Source: Quillaja saponaria (lineage: Eukaryota > Streptophyta > Magnoliopsida > Fabales > Quillajaceae). From it: a stretch of 64,000 bases of DNA. Position 1 is the stretch's first letter, and each line of letters begins with the position of its first letter. A model generated the notes under the pieces. It searched no databases and was not told the DNA's origin. It was given only the letters and a program-made list of their open reading frames with translations. Where the stretch lies: contig CM055608.1 in NCBI GenBank assembly GCA_029379385.1, positions 18,846,350 to 18,910,349 of the forward strand. The letters are read 5' to 3'. Shown here piece by piece: positions 49,901 to 62,043 of this stretch. The position numbers and the translations under genes were made by a program.

Positions 49901-51740
49901 AATGTCTTGGAGGATTTCTGAACCTAGCTCCTTAAATCATCCTTTTGAGCCACCCCCAGACCAACAAGTCCATCTGAACAATTCTCTTCTTGAAAGGCCT
50001 CTAGGTGCCAATTCAAGTGCCTTGATGCAAGATCATCTAGGTCTGCTTATGAATGAACATTATAAAGATTCAATGGATGAGAGAATGCCTCTTAGGTCTA
50101 AATCTGGAGCTTTAATGGAAGAGCAATCACTCTTATCAGCTACTAAAGATACTTTACATACTGGTTATGGAAATTCTCGCATGACTTGTAAAACGGCGTT
50201 AGAGAATGACTCAATTGAGTTGGAGGAAAATAAGGGGGAGAGACATGAGTTCAAAGGCACAATTTCAACCAGCAAGTCGGCTTCAGGGATCTCAGACTTG
50301 TCAGAGAAAGCAGAAAGCACCACGAATCCAATGGAACTACCAGTTATTGCCCATAGCAGACATAGTTCATTAAGCAGTGCAGGTAACGTAGTAAATGGTA
50401 TTTGCTTTATCAAATGCTGTTATGTTAGCATACAATCAGAGTTTGAAATTTTGCAGGTGGTGATGTAGGCTTATACTCCTGTGAGATGGGATTAAATAAC
50501 TCACTAGGTGAAGAGGTTTTCAGTGACAGGTAGATATCTTTTGGCTTTTATTTGGTCTCAGTTTCTGGTGCAAATATCCGAAGATGTTTAACCTTTTAGT
50601 AGTTAGTACAATTCTTGTCTTGAGTTTGAACCCACTTATAGTGCAATTCTTGTTTAGTTATTTTATCATTCAGCATTGGGTTTGATATGTGGGAGAAGGA
50701 GTTGTATCTGCCTCAGTTCAAACTTTTGTTCTAACCAGCTTCAGTACTTGCATTAGTGATCAATATTCATCAGTTCATGTCTTTGCACAGTTAAAGCAAT
50801 GTGCTATTAATTGGTTTAACTGACTCCAAATTGATCTAAAGTTACGCATGTGCATTGTTCTTTCTCAACTGTTGTGAGCATATATGTTGCAGTTTACTTA
50901 AAGGGCAAGAAAACTCATCTAGATTACCGTCAGGATTTCTGTGTGTTTGACATTTTTGCATTGATTAGTTACTTTCACTCGAATATTTACATTTGAGACA
51001 GCAGTTCTAGATGTTTTGTCCCCATTGTTCTGTATCCTGAGCTATTAAACTGATTATACGTGGCAGCAAGTTTACTCTCTACTCTCCCTGTCCTACTGCA
51101 TGGCTTTGTGGTTGGAATTGGGTCGACATCAGCTAAATATATAGCTCAGATGCAAAATATCTTTTTCCTTTATGACAAGTTGTAACTATGTGTCATAATG
51201 ACAGGATGCCTTCAACAAAAGGGCTCAACAATGCTTTCCATAAACGCCCTCCTGTGTCCCGAGTTTTATCTTCCCCTGATGTTCAATCAGACCCAACATC
51301 CCTTGCCAACCAGAAAAGTATTTTTTTCCGGGGACCATCCGATGGTAAGTTTCTTTCACATGCAATATATTTTCATATATTGTGGGTAAAAACCATTCCT
51401 GATATAATAACTTATAAATTTTTCAGGAGAGAATTCCGCAACCACCAAGGTCATTGATGTTCAGTCTTCTGGGAAGAAAGATGTGCGGTTTAGGAGGACC
51501 TCTTCTTGCAGTGATGGTGCTGTGTCAGAGACCTCATTTATGGATATGCTTAAGAAACCGGTCCTCCCTGAGGTTGATACAGCCAGTGTTGCTGTGACAG
51601 AGTCATCTGACAGTGGAGCACAAGGGCGGAGTGGCAAAAAGAAGGGGAAGAAAGGAAGGCAAATAGATCCTTCTCTACTTGGTTTCAAGGTCTCTAGTAA
51701 CAGGATCATGATGGGGGAGATCCAACGCCTTGAGGATTGA
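43959..51740 (+). CDS. EXA1: GYF-domain protein, EXA1/PSIG1-like
   Basis: The model has 11 coding exons with consistent phase: 43959-44034, 44561-44623, 44754-44845, 45919-46773, 46932-47031, 47115-47183, 47299-48054, 48139-50382, 50457-50529, 51205-51344, 51427-51740. They total 4,782 nt and 1,593 aa, near the family's usual size. All introns are GT-AG. The start [13 protein letters not shown] is the first ATG of an open exon. Residues about 100-260 are Arg/Asp/Ser-rich. YPRGKLL at about 312-318 fits the eIF4E-binding pattern YxxxxL(hydrophobic). The GYF domain is about 524-582 ([26 protein letters not shown]), with GFF for the GYF triplet. A Gln-rich coiled coil spans about 884-940. The end [19 protein letters not shown] is diagnostic. 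In Arabidopsis the homologue is cytoplasmic, binds eIF4E-family proteins, represses translation of immune receptors and is needed for potexvirus accumulation. Function here is inferred by homology. Confidence 0.92.
45883..45919 (+). other. Unusual 3' splice site of intron 3
   Basis: The acceptor GATGATAG at 45,911-45,918 opens exon 4 in the right phase ([15 protein letters not shown]). It is preceded by 'tatttaaaaaaaaaaattg', an A run, instead of the usual U-rich tract. The pyrimidine-rich stretch lies further upstream (45,880-45,895). A second AG downstream (CCCAAG at 45,945-45,950) has a better tract but breaks the frame, so I kept 45,919. Confidence 0.6.
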
Positions 51741-52200
51741 CAATTACATTGTTGTACATTCATTCCAATTTTTTCTTCTCAAATTTCTTTTTGACGGGGA
51801 TAGTCGGTAAAAGCGTAGTTATAAAATATCCTGATAATATATCACTTTTGAATTTGCCACAGGACAACCAGATTCGGTTCATACCTGCTGGCATTGACCA
51901 GTATGTAGAGTAAATTGGCGACTAGCAAGTGTAAATGGAAATAAACTTAATAGTGTATTCAAGTTTAACAATTTTGATACGCTGAACAATTTTAGATGAG
52001 AAATTTCAGACTAGTTTTAAGACATGGTTTGTATGATTTCTTGGCGCGTTCGGAGGCTGGTTGCTCATTGCAGGTTAGTTAACTGCTGTAGAGTTTGGGT
52101 ACTGAACTGTGAAACAATATTTTAAAAATCAGACTAGCTGATTGTAAAGGTCAGGTTGGATTGTTGTCAGGCAGGGTTGGGTTTTGTCTCATAAATTGTT
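51741..52200 (+). other. 3' UTR and downstream flank of the GYF gene
   Basis: Non-coding after the stop codon. AATAAA occurs at about 51,941 ('ggaaataaactta') and could direct polyadenylation. An AG at about 51,862 preceded by 'ttgccac' could be a 3' UTR splice acceptor, but this is speculative. Confidence 0.45.
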
Positions 52201-53480
52201 TTGGTGGTAGGGTTGTGTAAAATCCATAAAAACCAAAATAACCGGAGAATTAGACGATTTAGTATCAATTTTAGTGGTTGTATTTTTATTTTATTTTTGT
52301 AGAACTAAAAAATAAAAATCATATTGAGTTTTTAATATTTTGATGAGTATTATTAATGAGTTAAATGTATTTTTTATTAATTTATTTGGTATCGTATGCA
52401 TTTGTTATTTTTTTATAAAATATTATATTTAATCTAGGTTTAATTTTAGTTTTGGTCCATATAATTTAAATTTAGGTTTAATTTAGTCTCGTGTTTTAAT
52501 TGTAATTGTATCTCTTCATGGTTTCATTTGATGCACTGTCAAGTGTTGTTTAAATTAATGCCAATAATAATGACGTGGTGTCTATTTGACATAGTTGAAC
52601 AATAAAAGACAACAATATTACATATATAAAAATTTAATTAAAATAGTTTTTAAGAAATAAAATAAAATAAACTATTAAATATATAAAAGCAAAGTAAATT
52701 ATTTTTTCTTTCTCTTCCTCGCCACCCCCCATCCACCTTAATTCCTCCATTTTTAAGGGTATTTTGGTAAAAATAAAAATAATTGTTATTTAAAATTTTA
52801 ATAATATATATATATTATTCCGAATATTAATTCGAATTCAAATATTATTTCAAATTCTAAAAAAAGAAAAATTATTTGGAATTATTTTTAAAATATCAAA
52901 TCGAATAGTATATTATTCAGATTCGAATAATCCAGTCAGAGTAACCCCTAGCTATAGCTATCATGGGTCACTGAAAAATTATTAAATTCTCTATAAAACC
53001 AAATCCCTTCCCTTCCCTATTGCACTGAAGGGGTTCATCGTTTTCTTTCTTTTGTATGACTGTAAAAACCAATCTCACATATTCACTTCTTAAAACATTT
53101 CTTTTTATTGTCCATATTCCATGAAATCCCAAAAGCGTCTTCAGTGCTCTATGGATTGCATCGAGTCTCAATTCGTCAAACCCTTTTCGACTGAAAAGAC
53201 CCAATTTATCTCCATCAATACCATCCCTACAATGCTCATAGACCTCTAATGGTCACAATTCACCACATGAAAATTCGATCACACTTACTTTTCTATGGTG
53301 GGTCACCTGGGTTTCTTAATCTTCGGTGTTAAGAGCTTTTTCAACCCTAATTTTAGTTCTAGTTTCATACAGTTTCCATTAACCCATTATGGTCAACTAT
53401 ACAACAAAGAAGTCAAGAATTCTATAGAAAAAGAAAATTATAAAAATTTGCTGAAATTAATGGCATAACATCGATGCAAA
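52201..53480. other. Intergenic region, no gene seen
   Basis: Holds 'aggtttaattttagttttggtcc' (52,436-52,458), a word common in dispersed eudicot repeats, and a run of 'attcgaat' variants at 52,820-52,930. A minus-strand frame at 52,968-53,204 reads like protein but matches nothing I recognise and has no exon neighbours. Confidence 0.45.
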
Positions 53481-53520
53481 TTTCTTTTAATTAGTTTATG
53501 GGTTTGTTACTTTGTTGAAT

Positions 53521-53542
53521 AGAAAAAAAAAAAAAAAAAAAA
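53521..53542. repeat. A run
   Basis: About 20 A residues followed by A/G-rich sequence up to 53,610. No LINE or SINE sequence precedes it on either strand that I can recognise. Confidence 0.85.
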
Positions 53543-53699
53543 GAAAAAAAGAGAAATAAAGTAAAGGAAGAAGAGAAAAACTGGTATAGAGAAAGTGAGA
53601 GAGAGAATTTTAACTTCTAAACTACTAGCCCAATTGAGTTGTAACTTTGAGGAGTGAGCCTTTTCAAAGTGAGAATTGTAAAAATTATACATGATCTCA

Positions 53700-54155
53700 T
53701 ACATGAATTTAGAACACATTAATAATAAAGTTTACGTACCTGATTGAGCCATAGCAGCGAATATCTAGAATCTCAGCCATGTACACCTTAGTAATTGCTT
53801 CATATAGCTAGATCTTCCTCTCCGTACTCTCTGTATTTTCTAGTGGCAGCTTTCAATGGGGCAAAATACGCATGTTGAGAGAGGAGAGGGGACGTAGCTA
53901 TTTAATCTCAGATAAAACTCTAAGAGTCATCCCATTAAAGACTCCTAAAGTCACTCAGCCTACACTTACTGCCAATCCACATTTAATAAGATAATATATC
54001 TAATCAGATAAAAAGTGTGCTTAAGCCCTATCCTAAATGATCACATAAACTATATGAGTTTTTACCAGCATGCCTCAATTAGACCAAACCTTAAGCCCGT
54101 TTTATTATTAAAAAAAACCATACAATTAATGGCAGCCCACATATGAAATTTCTAA
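53700..54155 (-). repeat. 3' LTR of copia relic
   Basis: On the minus strand it begins TGTTAGAAATTTCATATGTG next to the polypurine tract CCAAGTGGGAGAA. The far border cannot be fixed because the partner LTR is absent. Confidence 0.6.
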
Positions 54156-54939
54156 CATTCTCCCACTTGGGCAACATTAATTGTAGTTTTAAAATTTTGA
54201 AAAACATATTTTTAGAAAACGACTCTTGGGCAAGGTATAACTTTCATGTGGCCACAATTTTAAAAGAAAAAACTTTGGTCCTGAGACGCACTTTAAACAA
54301 TCTAGCCCAATTAAGTTATTAACATCGAATCATGGCAATCATTATGCCACTTAAACGACACAAGACCAATCCATGGTTACAAATGCCAACAACCTAATCT
54401 GCAATGGATCTAAATGTGGTAGTGTAGCAAGGAAAATAGCATCTAAATATGATAAACATATGCTATTTTCATTATCGGTCATCCAGGTGATTTTATTAAA
54501 ACTGGACGCTTTCCAAAGCATTAGAAATCACTTAGCTTAATTTTAAGCTTGTATGTCTTAACAACCATCTCGAGATATCAAATTAGTGTCATTTAAGACA
54601 TACCTCCAAATTGATAAAACCGTCACACTTAAGACAGACACCAAGTCTTAAGATTTTAATGCAATGACATGTCATATAACCATATATGCACATACAATAT
54701 TAATCATATCACAATGAAAATAATTATCATTTTCATCAACATAGCACACCATCCAACAAGGATGTAAGTAAATCTTGGGTCACAAAATAGCATACATAAC
54801 ATGCTAACTTGGAACAAAACAAAGCAAACTCTCACTAACCAAAAACATTAAAGGACTCAAAATATTCATGTTATCAACATGATTTTTAAAAATCCCTAGT
54901 CCTAATTGTGCTTTGGTTAAAAGATCTGCCAACAGTTTA

Positions 54940-56320
54940 CTATATCACTGTGTTCAAACATAATTTCTCAATTTTTTTCTCAAAATCTATAGTTATCGCC
55001 TCTCGATGCACTAGAAATCTTATTGTTCTTTAAGAAGAACACATTAGAATTATTGTTATAATAGATCTTAAGCAGTTTGAAATCGAGACAACCACACAAA
55101 GATAAATTATCATGTTCTTCAACCACATACCATGCTTGTATAGTGAAAGAAGCTTTTGCTTGGAACAATTCTAGATACAGCTGCCAAAATTAACATAAAA
55201 ATATATTCTGAAGTGGATTTACGATCATCTTTGCAACTAGCAAAGTCAAAATCAGAGTAACTAATTAATTTAAGGTGATCAATCATTATATGCATTAGCA
55301 TAAAAACTTTGGTTCTCTGTAAATACTTTATAACTTAAGTTTTGATCCTGGGTTTGACTGTGCCAGAAACTCCCACTGCAAAAGCAATGTCAGTGCTAGT
55401 ATAAATCAAAGCTTACAAGCTTCCAACTGCATTAGCATGAAGCACATTTCTCATGGACTTTCTTTGAAACTTACTAACGAGACACGAATTTAAACTAAAC
55501 TTGTCACTCTTTACAACAGGCACATCCCCAGTCTTACATATATACATATTGAACTTATACAATACTATATCAATATAGGTTTACTTGAGAAGACCTAACA
55601 AGGGTGAGATTTATTTTGGTGTATCTCAACACCAATAACAAACGATGTTTCCCTAAGATCCTTCATGCCAAAGGCTTAGACAACATCAACTTTGTCTCAC
55701 AAAATAAGTTAATGTCACTATTGATAACAAGCAAGATATCATTGACCATTATCAGGATATGATAAACTTGCTCCCACTGATTTTAAGATATATTCATTAA
55801 ATCAGTGTTACTAAATCAATATGATAAACTACCTCCTACTGACCTTAATGTATATTCAGTTATCAACCTTATTCTTAACATAACTAAAAGAGATGACTAC
55901 CTCATCAAAATTTTAATAACCATTATCTAAATGCTTATTGGAAACTATTTGATTGATTTGTTAAACATACAAATAATATTATTACCTATATTCTATTTGA
56001 GACATTCTCTATGTAAACATGCTTTATAAAGTTTCCATTCAAAATAGATGTTTTCACATCCATCTGAAATAACTCAAGGTTGAAAAATGAGTCACTAAGG
56101 TCATGATCACCCAAAATTTATTTATTTATTTATTATATTATTATTTTAGTTGAGACAATAGAGAAAGTCTCACTAAAAAGACACATTCTTTTGAGTGAAA
56201 AACCTTCAATTACAAGTTTTATTTTGAAATATTCAATCTCCTGATTTGAATTATTCTTAATCTTACAAATCCACTTGCAAATGAGTATATAAAAAAAACA
56301 TGGAAGTTCAACCAACTCCC
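54940..56320 (-). pseudogene. Copia RT and RNase H relic
   Basis: On the minus strand the RT start is at 56,133-56,315 (KWICKIKNNSNQEIEYFKIK, KLVIEGFS, FSETFSIVSTK). An MKDLRETSFVIGVEIHQ block follows near 55,620-55,670 and CKTGDVPVVKSDKFSLN near 55,490-55,540. Next is HANAVGSL, then RNase H with YSDFDFASCKDDRKSTS at about 55,205-55,260. The YVDD box is not readable in frame. Stops occur throughout. The wording is that of common plant copia elements with an MKDLGEASF block. Confidence 0.85.
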
Positions 56321-56899
56321 ATACATCATTATTTATTATAGACTATATCACATCTTACATGGAATCAATCCACATTCTCGACAGTAGGCTAAAAACAGTT
56401 GCTTGTGCAACTGTATTCTAATGTTAAGGAACTACACCAGAAACAAGTGCGACAATTTTAACTAGAATAGGTGATGCATTTTCAATTATTCTTAACTTCC
56501 CCCCATCACCTATTTGCACCACATGTTATGTGATGTAGTTAGTGACAAGATATAAAGGTGAAGTATGACAAATTTATTTTTTCTTTCTTTACTAGTAGTT
56601 GAAAACCTTTTCAACTCAACAAATCAAATTCTAAGAATTTAACAGTGTGAGATACTACTATCTTGATTCTACGCATGGATAAAACATATCTCCCTTAAAG
56701 TGATTTGGATAATTAGTAAAGTAACAGTGAGTATAAAATATGACAATTTTCTTCTCATTTGTGTTATATATTTTATTTCAGTTTGACAACCTTAGACACG
56801 AAAAAGGTTCAATCTAGATTTTCTCCTAGCCTACAAGTTAAAAAGGTATTTTAAACCTTGATTTGCTGGTAACCTGATTATTTAGGGACTTTACCCTAA

Positions 56900-57180
56900 A
56901 AGTATTCATGGAAGTTTGACATATTCATCATATTTCTAATCATGTTCTTAAAGGTACGAGTATGCCTTTCGGCCACAACACTTGTTCAGGGCTACCAGGC
57001 ATGGTATAATAGGTTAAAAACCCACACTCTAGTATGTACCTAGCAAACAATCTCATGTCTATCAACATCATGTTTGCCATAATACTACAACCACGATCAA
57101 ATATTAAAGTTTTAATAATTTTTCCCAATTGTATTTCAACTTCAATTTTGAAAATTTTAAAATTTTCAAGACAATCATAA
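56900..57180 (-). pseudogene. Copia integrase relic
   Basis: On the minus strand GKIIKTLIFDRGCSIMANM aligns with the integrase block whose second catalytic Asp is in SDRG. CGFLTYYTMPGSPEQVLWPKG aligns with the CGI...YTMPGSP..NGVAER block, where the third catalytic residue (Glu) lies. That Glu is not preserved here. Confidence 0.75.
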
Positions 57181-58224
57181 ATTTTACTTAATCAAGTATA
57201 AAAACCAAAACTGGAAAAGTCATCAATGAAAGTGAGAAAACAAATTTTTTTTTTCTTGGCAATCGGTGGAATAAAATTCACTGAAATTAATATGAAAAAT
57301 CTCTAAGAGATTTGAACTATTAGTTTCCCCATTTTTCACTGTTTTGGTCAATTTGCTCTTGATCCACTTAACTTAAAACTTTAAGTTTCCAAAAATAAGT
57401 AAAGGAAATAATATCATTCATGAGATTTTCAACTTTTTCACTTAAATTTGACCTAGATGTTTATGCTAAAACATTTAGGATTTTTCTTTAATTAAAAATA
57501 TTTTGGAAATAAATTTTTTTAGTATGAAATTATGAGTATTACATTTGGAGGAGTTAAACACATCCACCAAAAATTTAAAATTTAAAGCATTTGAACTTTA
57601 AAATTATCCAAATCAAAAATAAAATGACCATTTTGTCCAGTAAGGAAATTAAAATCAAATTCCACCTATATGTTTAAAATGACTTTCGAGTCATAAAAAA
57701 AAACTTCTTCAATGAATCCACTTTAACGTCATTCCAGACTCAAGGTTTAACCTTTAATTCACTTAGGTTATTTTTAAACACAATTCTTGGTTTTATAACC
57801 AAGACATGAATATAAGGCAATATGCCTTCACATAACCTCTCGAACTTTACTAGAAGCACATTAGGTTCATTTTCATGACAGACTTAGAATTGTCCACATT
57901 AGATTTCTGATCGTTACCATGCCTTTCAACATCCTGATTTCTTATGATAAGTATGTTTCAATTTACCATAAAGGTACTTGCTAAAACTATGTTTGAACTG
58001 AAAAACTTAGAAGTCACCCTCAATTTCGAACAAACCACTCATGAGGTGTTAAGAGATAGACATTTCAAGGCGGATAAGGCTTAACCTATTAGATTTCTCC
58101 CATTTTCCAAAAACTTATTTCTAAGTATCAATGCTAACAACAAATGTGATGATTCAAAATAAAAGAATGCAACATGCCAAAGAATCACAATAATTAATAA
58201 CAAAAATAAAACTTATTCTTCATG

Positions 58225-58640
58225 ATTTCAAGGCGCATCATTGCAAACTCCCCTTTGGGCAGAGAATGCAACATGCTATTAGGATCTCACTTCAACCCAT
58301 GAAACCGAAACATGAAAGCATCCCAGGTTTCAAAAAGTCCATCTTCTTTGGGCAGATAAACCTTCTAAGCCAGGATTGCGATATGTCAATCAAAATGGGT
58401 ACTAAATGATCAACAATAAGAATTTATTTTAATGCAAAGTGCATCATTACAAACTCCCCTTTGGGCAGATAATGTAACATGCTATTAGGATCTTATGATC
58501 AACCCATAAAACTTAAATTAGAGTGTCCTAGCTTTCGAAAAGTCTATCCCCTTTGGGCAGATAAACCTTCTAGGCCGGTATACCCCAAACTATATGTTTC
58601 ATGTATTTTCCAAAATTAAAGTATATAATAACCCCCTTTA
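58225..58640 (-). repeat. Tandem repeats in copia leader
   Basis: Two copies of a roughly 205-bp unit (about 58,230-58,385 and 58,435-58,595) share 'aaactcccctttgggcaga', 'aacatgctattaggatct' and 'gggcagataaaccttct'. A third partial copy is near 58,630 ('cccctttaggcaggaaat'). They lie where the element's untranslated leader should be. Confidence 0.75.
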
Positions 58641-58849
58641 GGCAGGAAATTATATACAATAATTCAAGAAATATCCTTCTTGATTGATTATGCTGGAACA
58701 AGATGTTAGTGTTAGTTAAAATCAATTTACTTGATTTTGTAGTTGAGGCCAAGAAGGCTAATTGAGATGATAGTAGTTCTTGGATGAACTTGAGTTTTAT
58801 AGTTTTGATAATTAATTCTGTTAAGAACAAAATTTAATTAGGGAGGTTT

Positions 58850-59775
58850 TGTTTTAATGTTTGGCTGAGAACGAGTGAAGTCTTAATTGAACATTTTGTT
58901 ATTTAAAATATGATGTTTTGATTTTATAATAAGAGTAAGGTTAATTAGGAATTTAACTGAAAATTCTCAATATTTGACTGCGAAGGGTAAATTGGGAATT
59001 AAAAAGATTTCTTGGCAAAATAGTGATTTAATTTGAGGTATTATATGATTAATTGAGTATATTTGGATATATAAATGAAATGAAATTTAAATGGGAAATT
59101 TTAGGTAGTTTTTTATGTTGGCCAAGAATATGTATTCTAAAAGATAAATAATTGAATAATATATAAGGTGTATGTTCATATATATTAAACACATGAGGAA
59201 TTAATGCTGCATAAATGTATATGAATTGTAACTTGGAATATTTGAAATTATTAAACTATAGTTAGAATTTAATTCGAATACTAAAGTTGATGACTTGGAA
59301 CCTAAGCAATTGAGGAACCCTGACTATTGGCGTACCGTGAACAATTGGACTTAGATTGGAACATTTGATCATGGATTGAGGATTGAAACTGGACTGAACA
59401 CTTAATCTGGACTGTGGAACTGTAAATTGTAAACTGAGTAATATGATAACAGGTAGATATATGCATATATCATGAAAATGTGATTTTTATGTTCATGAGT
59501 TTATAACTATCAATTTTTACTCTTAAAAAACTCTACCATATGCATGCATTGTTCATGTGTGTGATTTTTTAGGAAAATTATGATGAAAATTCCATGTTTG
59601 GTATTTCTGATGAGATTGCACACCGTGAATGACTACAATTATGGAACGTGATATTGGACTAGTTGGTGTGAATCGATGTAGGTAGTTGGACCGCTAAAAA
59701 TCCAATGTGTGTGCAAAAACACCCGTGCAGGGAAGGTTTGGCTATGATCGAACCTCTTGTCTGAGGGTACCCAGT
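58850..59775 (+). repeat. Probable LTR relic (Ty3/gypsy-like)
   Basis: The final stretch 59,600-59,775 ('aaaaacacccgtgcagggaa', 'cgaacctcttgtctgaggg') resembles the end region of several plant gypsy LTRs. The preceding sequence has the A/T- and 'ggaac'-rich texture of an LTR. No partner, PBS or coding domain was found. Confidence 0.35.
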
Positions 59776-61337
59776 GTAACATCCTTAATCCTGATAGACC
59801 ATATACAAAATTTAGATTTTTTGTTTCTAATTGACATTGTCCTCTTGTATTGAGGTTGATTGAAAATAGGCTCACTTTCTAAATTTACTATTTAAGTTAC
59901 TATGTGGTAATCTTGTATAACTTCTTGATTGGTGTACTGTATAGATTTCAAGATATGTAAATAGTAATATTCCCAGAGTTCATCTTTTACTTATCATTTC
60001 TAGATTCTATTGATTCTTAGATTTGCATGAGAAAGCTCTTAGGTTGTAATTGATATTAAGATTGAATACAAACTCCTCATTTCTAGATTCTACTGTGCTT
60101 ATTTAAATTAGTTTTTTGAGTATTGATTTCTTTTGACATATTGCTTGAATTACATTCTTAAGGGTTTGTTTTAGTTAATTTCCTTATTACACATCTATTA
60201 ACAAAATTGAGGAATGAAGTAATTGAACTTAATGAAAAACAGAAGCATTGAGTTTAAAGAGGACTATACCTCAGTCACCATGATTTATATTAATACGGTG
60301 ACAAGTATTTACGACAAGGTTCTTCAAGGACTTGCCTTGGCCTACATCAAGAGGACTTTTACAAAGGAGAATAGAAAGTCACATGAGAGTACAAGTTTTG
60401 CATTAACATTGTTTTTCAGTCTTATTTACAAGCCAAAAACACTTAGACTAAGAGAACTGACTACTCTTCCATGAAGGCCCCTGGATCCTTATCCTCATAG
60501 CCTCATCCCCAAGCATACCTATATTCATTGATGCATATGTAGTTAGAGTAGTACTCCACATAGCACACATAGTAGACAAAACAAGCTTGTATTACTTGAC
60601 AAGAGTAATAATCAATCTGTAATCACCACAATTTAAACAAATATGAGACAAAAATCTCAGTAATGTAACATACACCAATGTACAACAAAATGGATAGTGG
60701 TGACCAGTTATAAAATAGAAATGCAATAAGACTTTTAATGCAGCATTTGTAGAACAAATTACAAGGATTCAAAGACGATCTCCCTCACCATTATAACCAT
60801 GACATTTCTATGAATTAACTCCTGGGATGTTTCCCTCTATTGTTTGGGTCTAAACAACAAGCAGTTTATGCGCTTTTAGGGCCTTTGACACTTCTAAGGT
60901 CAAAATCCAAGAAAATTCACCACAACATGCAAATCATGCCTATATAGCTTTAAAATATAATTTTGCAACAAGATTTCTAGAAATTATTGAATCTAAATTG
61001 GAAACATAAATACCAAGTGTTTATTTAGATAAAGTTTTGTTGAATAAATTGAACTTAACAACTAGGGAATATTTCTAGAAAACAGTGAAGTTTAGAAGCA
61101 TATATTACATACCCTTTTCTCCTAGTAACCAACAATTTGATTCAAACAGCCTAAAATGGTTTTCCTAGATTTCCTTTAAATCCCTTGTGAATTCCCTTTG
61201 AAAGTTCCCCTTTCTCTAAATCTCTGGTATCTACCTCTAGAAATTCACTCCTTCAAAAGTGCCTAGAAATTGCTTGCAACCCAAGCAACTTGTACTCCTA
61301 GTCTGCTGGTTCCAATTCCAAGATTTGGATGCCAGAG
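59776..61337. other. Intergenic region, no firm gene
   Basis: The best open frame is 60,223-60,474 (+), 83 codons, with a piece reading VTSIYDKVLQGLALAYIKRT. It has no recognisable domain and no conserved neighbour, so I do not call it a gene. 61,130-61,330 is pyrimidine-rich. The plastid-derived DNA begins at about 61,338. Confidence 0.45.
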
Positions 61338-61855
61338 CCAACTTACGAACAGCTTGATGCACTATCTCCTTTTAACCCTTTGAGCGAAATGCAGCAAAAG
61401 GAAATAAAATCCATGGACCGACCCCATAATCTCCACCCCGTAGGAACTACGAGATCACCCAAAGGATGCCTTTGACATCCAGGGGTCGTAGACCGACCAT
61501 AGAACCCTGTTCAATAAGTGGAACACATTAGCTGTCCATTCTCAAGTTGGACAGTAAGGGTCAGAGAAGGGCAATCACTCATTCTTAAAACCAGCATTCT
61601 TAAGACTAAATAGTCGGGCGGAAAGGGAAGGAAAGCTTTCATTCCTGGTTCTCCTATAGCTGGATCCTCTGGAACCACAAGAATCCTTAGTTAGAATGGG
61701 ATTCCAACTCAGCATCTTTTGAGATTTTGAGAAAAGTTGCTCTTTGGAGAGCACATACGATGAAAGTTGTAAGCTGTGTTCGGGGAGGAGTTATTGTCTA
61801 TCGTTGGCCTCTCTGGTAGAATCAGTCAGGGCCTAAAAGGCGATGGTTTACCCTG

Positions 61856-61891
61856 TGATGGATGTCAGTGGTTTGAGTCCGCTTATCTCTA
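61856..61891 (+). pseudogene. trnA-UGC: trnA-UGC 3' exon (plastid-derived)
   Basis: 'GATGTCAGTGGTTTGAGTCC' and the acceptor half 'TTATCTCT' correspond to the T arm and acceptor stem of plastid tRNA-Ala. The T loop is TTTGAGT rather than TTCGAGT, and other C-to-T changes are present. The 5' exon is absent, since the insertion starts inside the intron, so no tRNA can form. Confidence 0.8.
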
Positions 61892-62043
61892 ACTCGTGAA
61901 CTTAGCCGATGCAAAGCTATATGATAAAACCTAATTTTTTTGACTCTGCAGTTCAATATTTGATTTATTATTTATGGACATTGATAAGATCCTTCCATTT
62001 AGCAGCACCTTAGGATGGCATAGCCTTAAAGTTAAGGGCGAGG

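Larger units (their letters stand above)
53700..58700 (-). mobile_element. Ty1/copia retrotransposon relic
   Basis: On the minus strand there are a leader with tandem repeats (58,225-58,640), an integrase piece, RT, RNase H, a polypurine tract (54,156-54,170) and the start of the 3' LTR (TGTTAGAAATTTC, ending at 54,155). The copia order (integrase before RT) is clear. Coding parts are short and broken by many stops. A 5' LTR is not visible and seems lost near 58,650-58,850. The outer border of the 3' LTR (about 53,700) is an estimate. Confidence 0.85.

Noticed and set aside
52968..53204. 78-codon minus-strand frame with protein-like composition
   Set aside because: It lacks similarity to any family I recognise and has no splice partners. 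It is left as intergenic, though a gene fragment is possible.
58225..58640. CRISPR-like or satellite array
   Set aside because: Only two and a half diverged 205-bp units occur, and they sit where a copia leader is expected.
60223..60474. Small gene of 83 codons
   Set aside because: There is no recognisable domain, no conserved start context and no neighbouring exon; it may be a repeat fragment.
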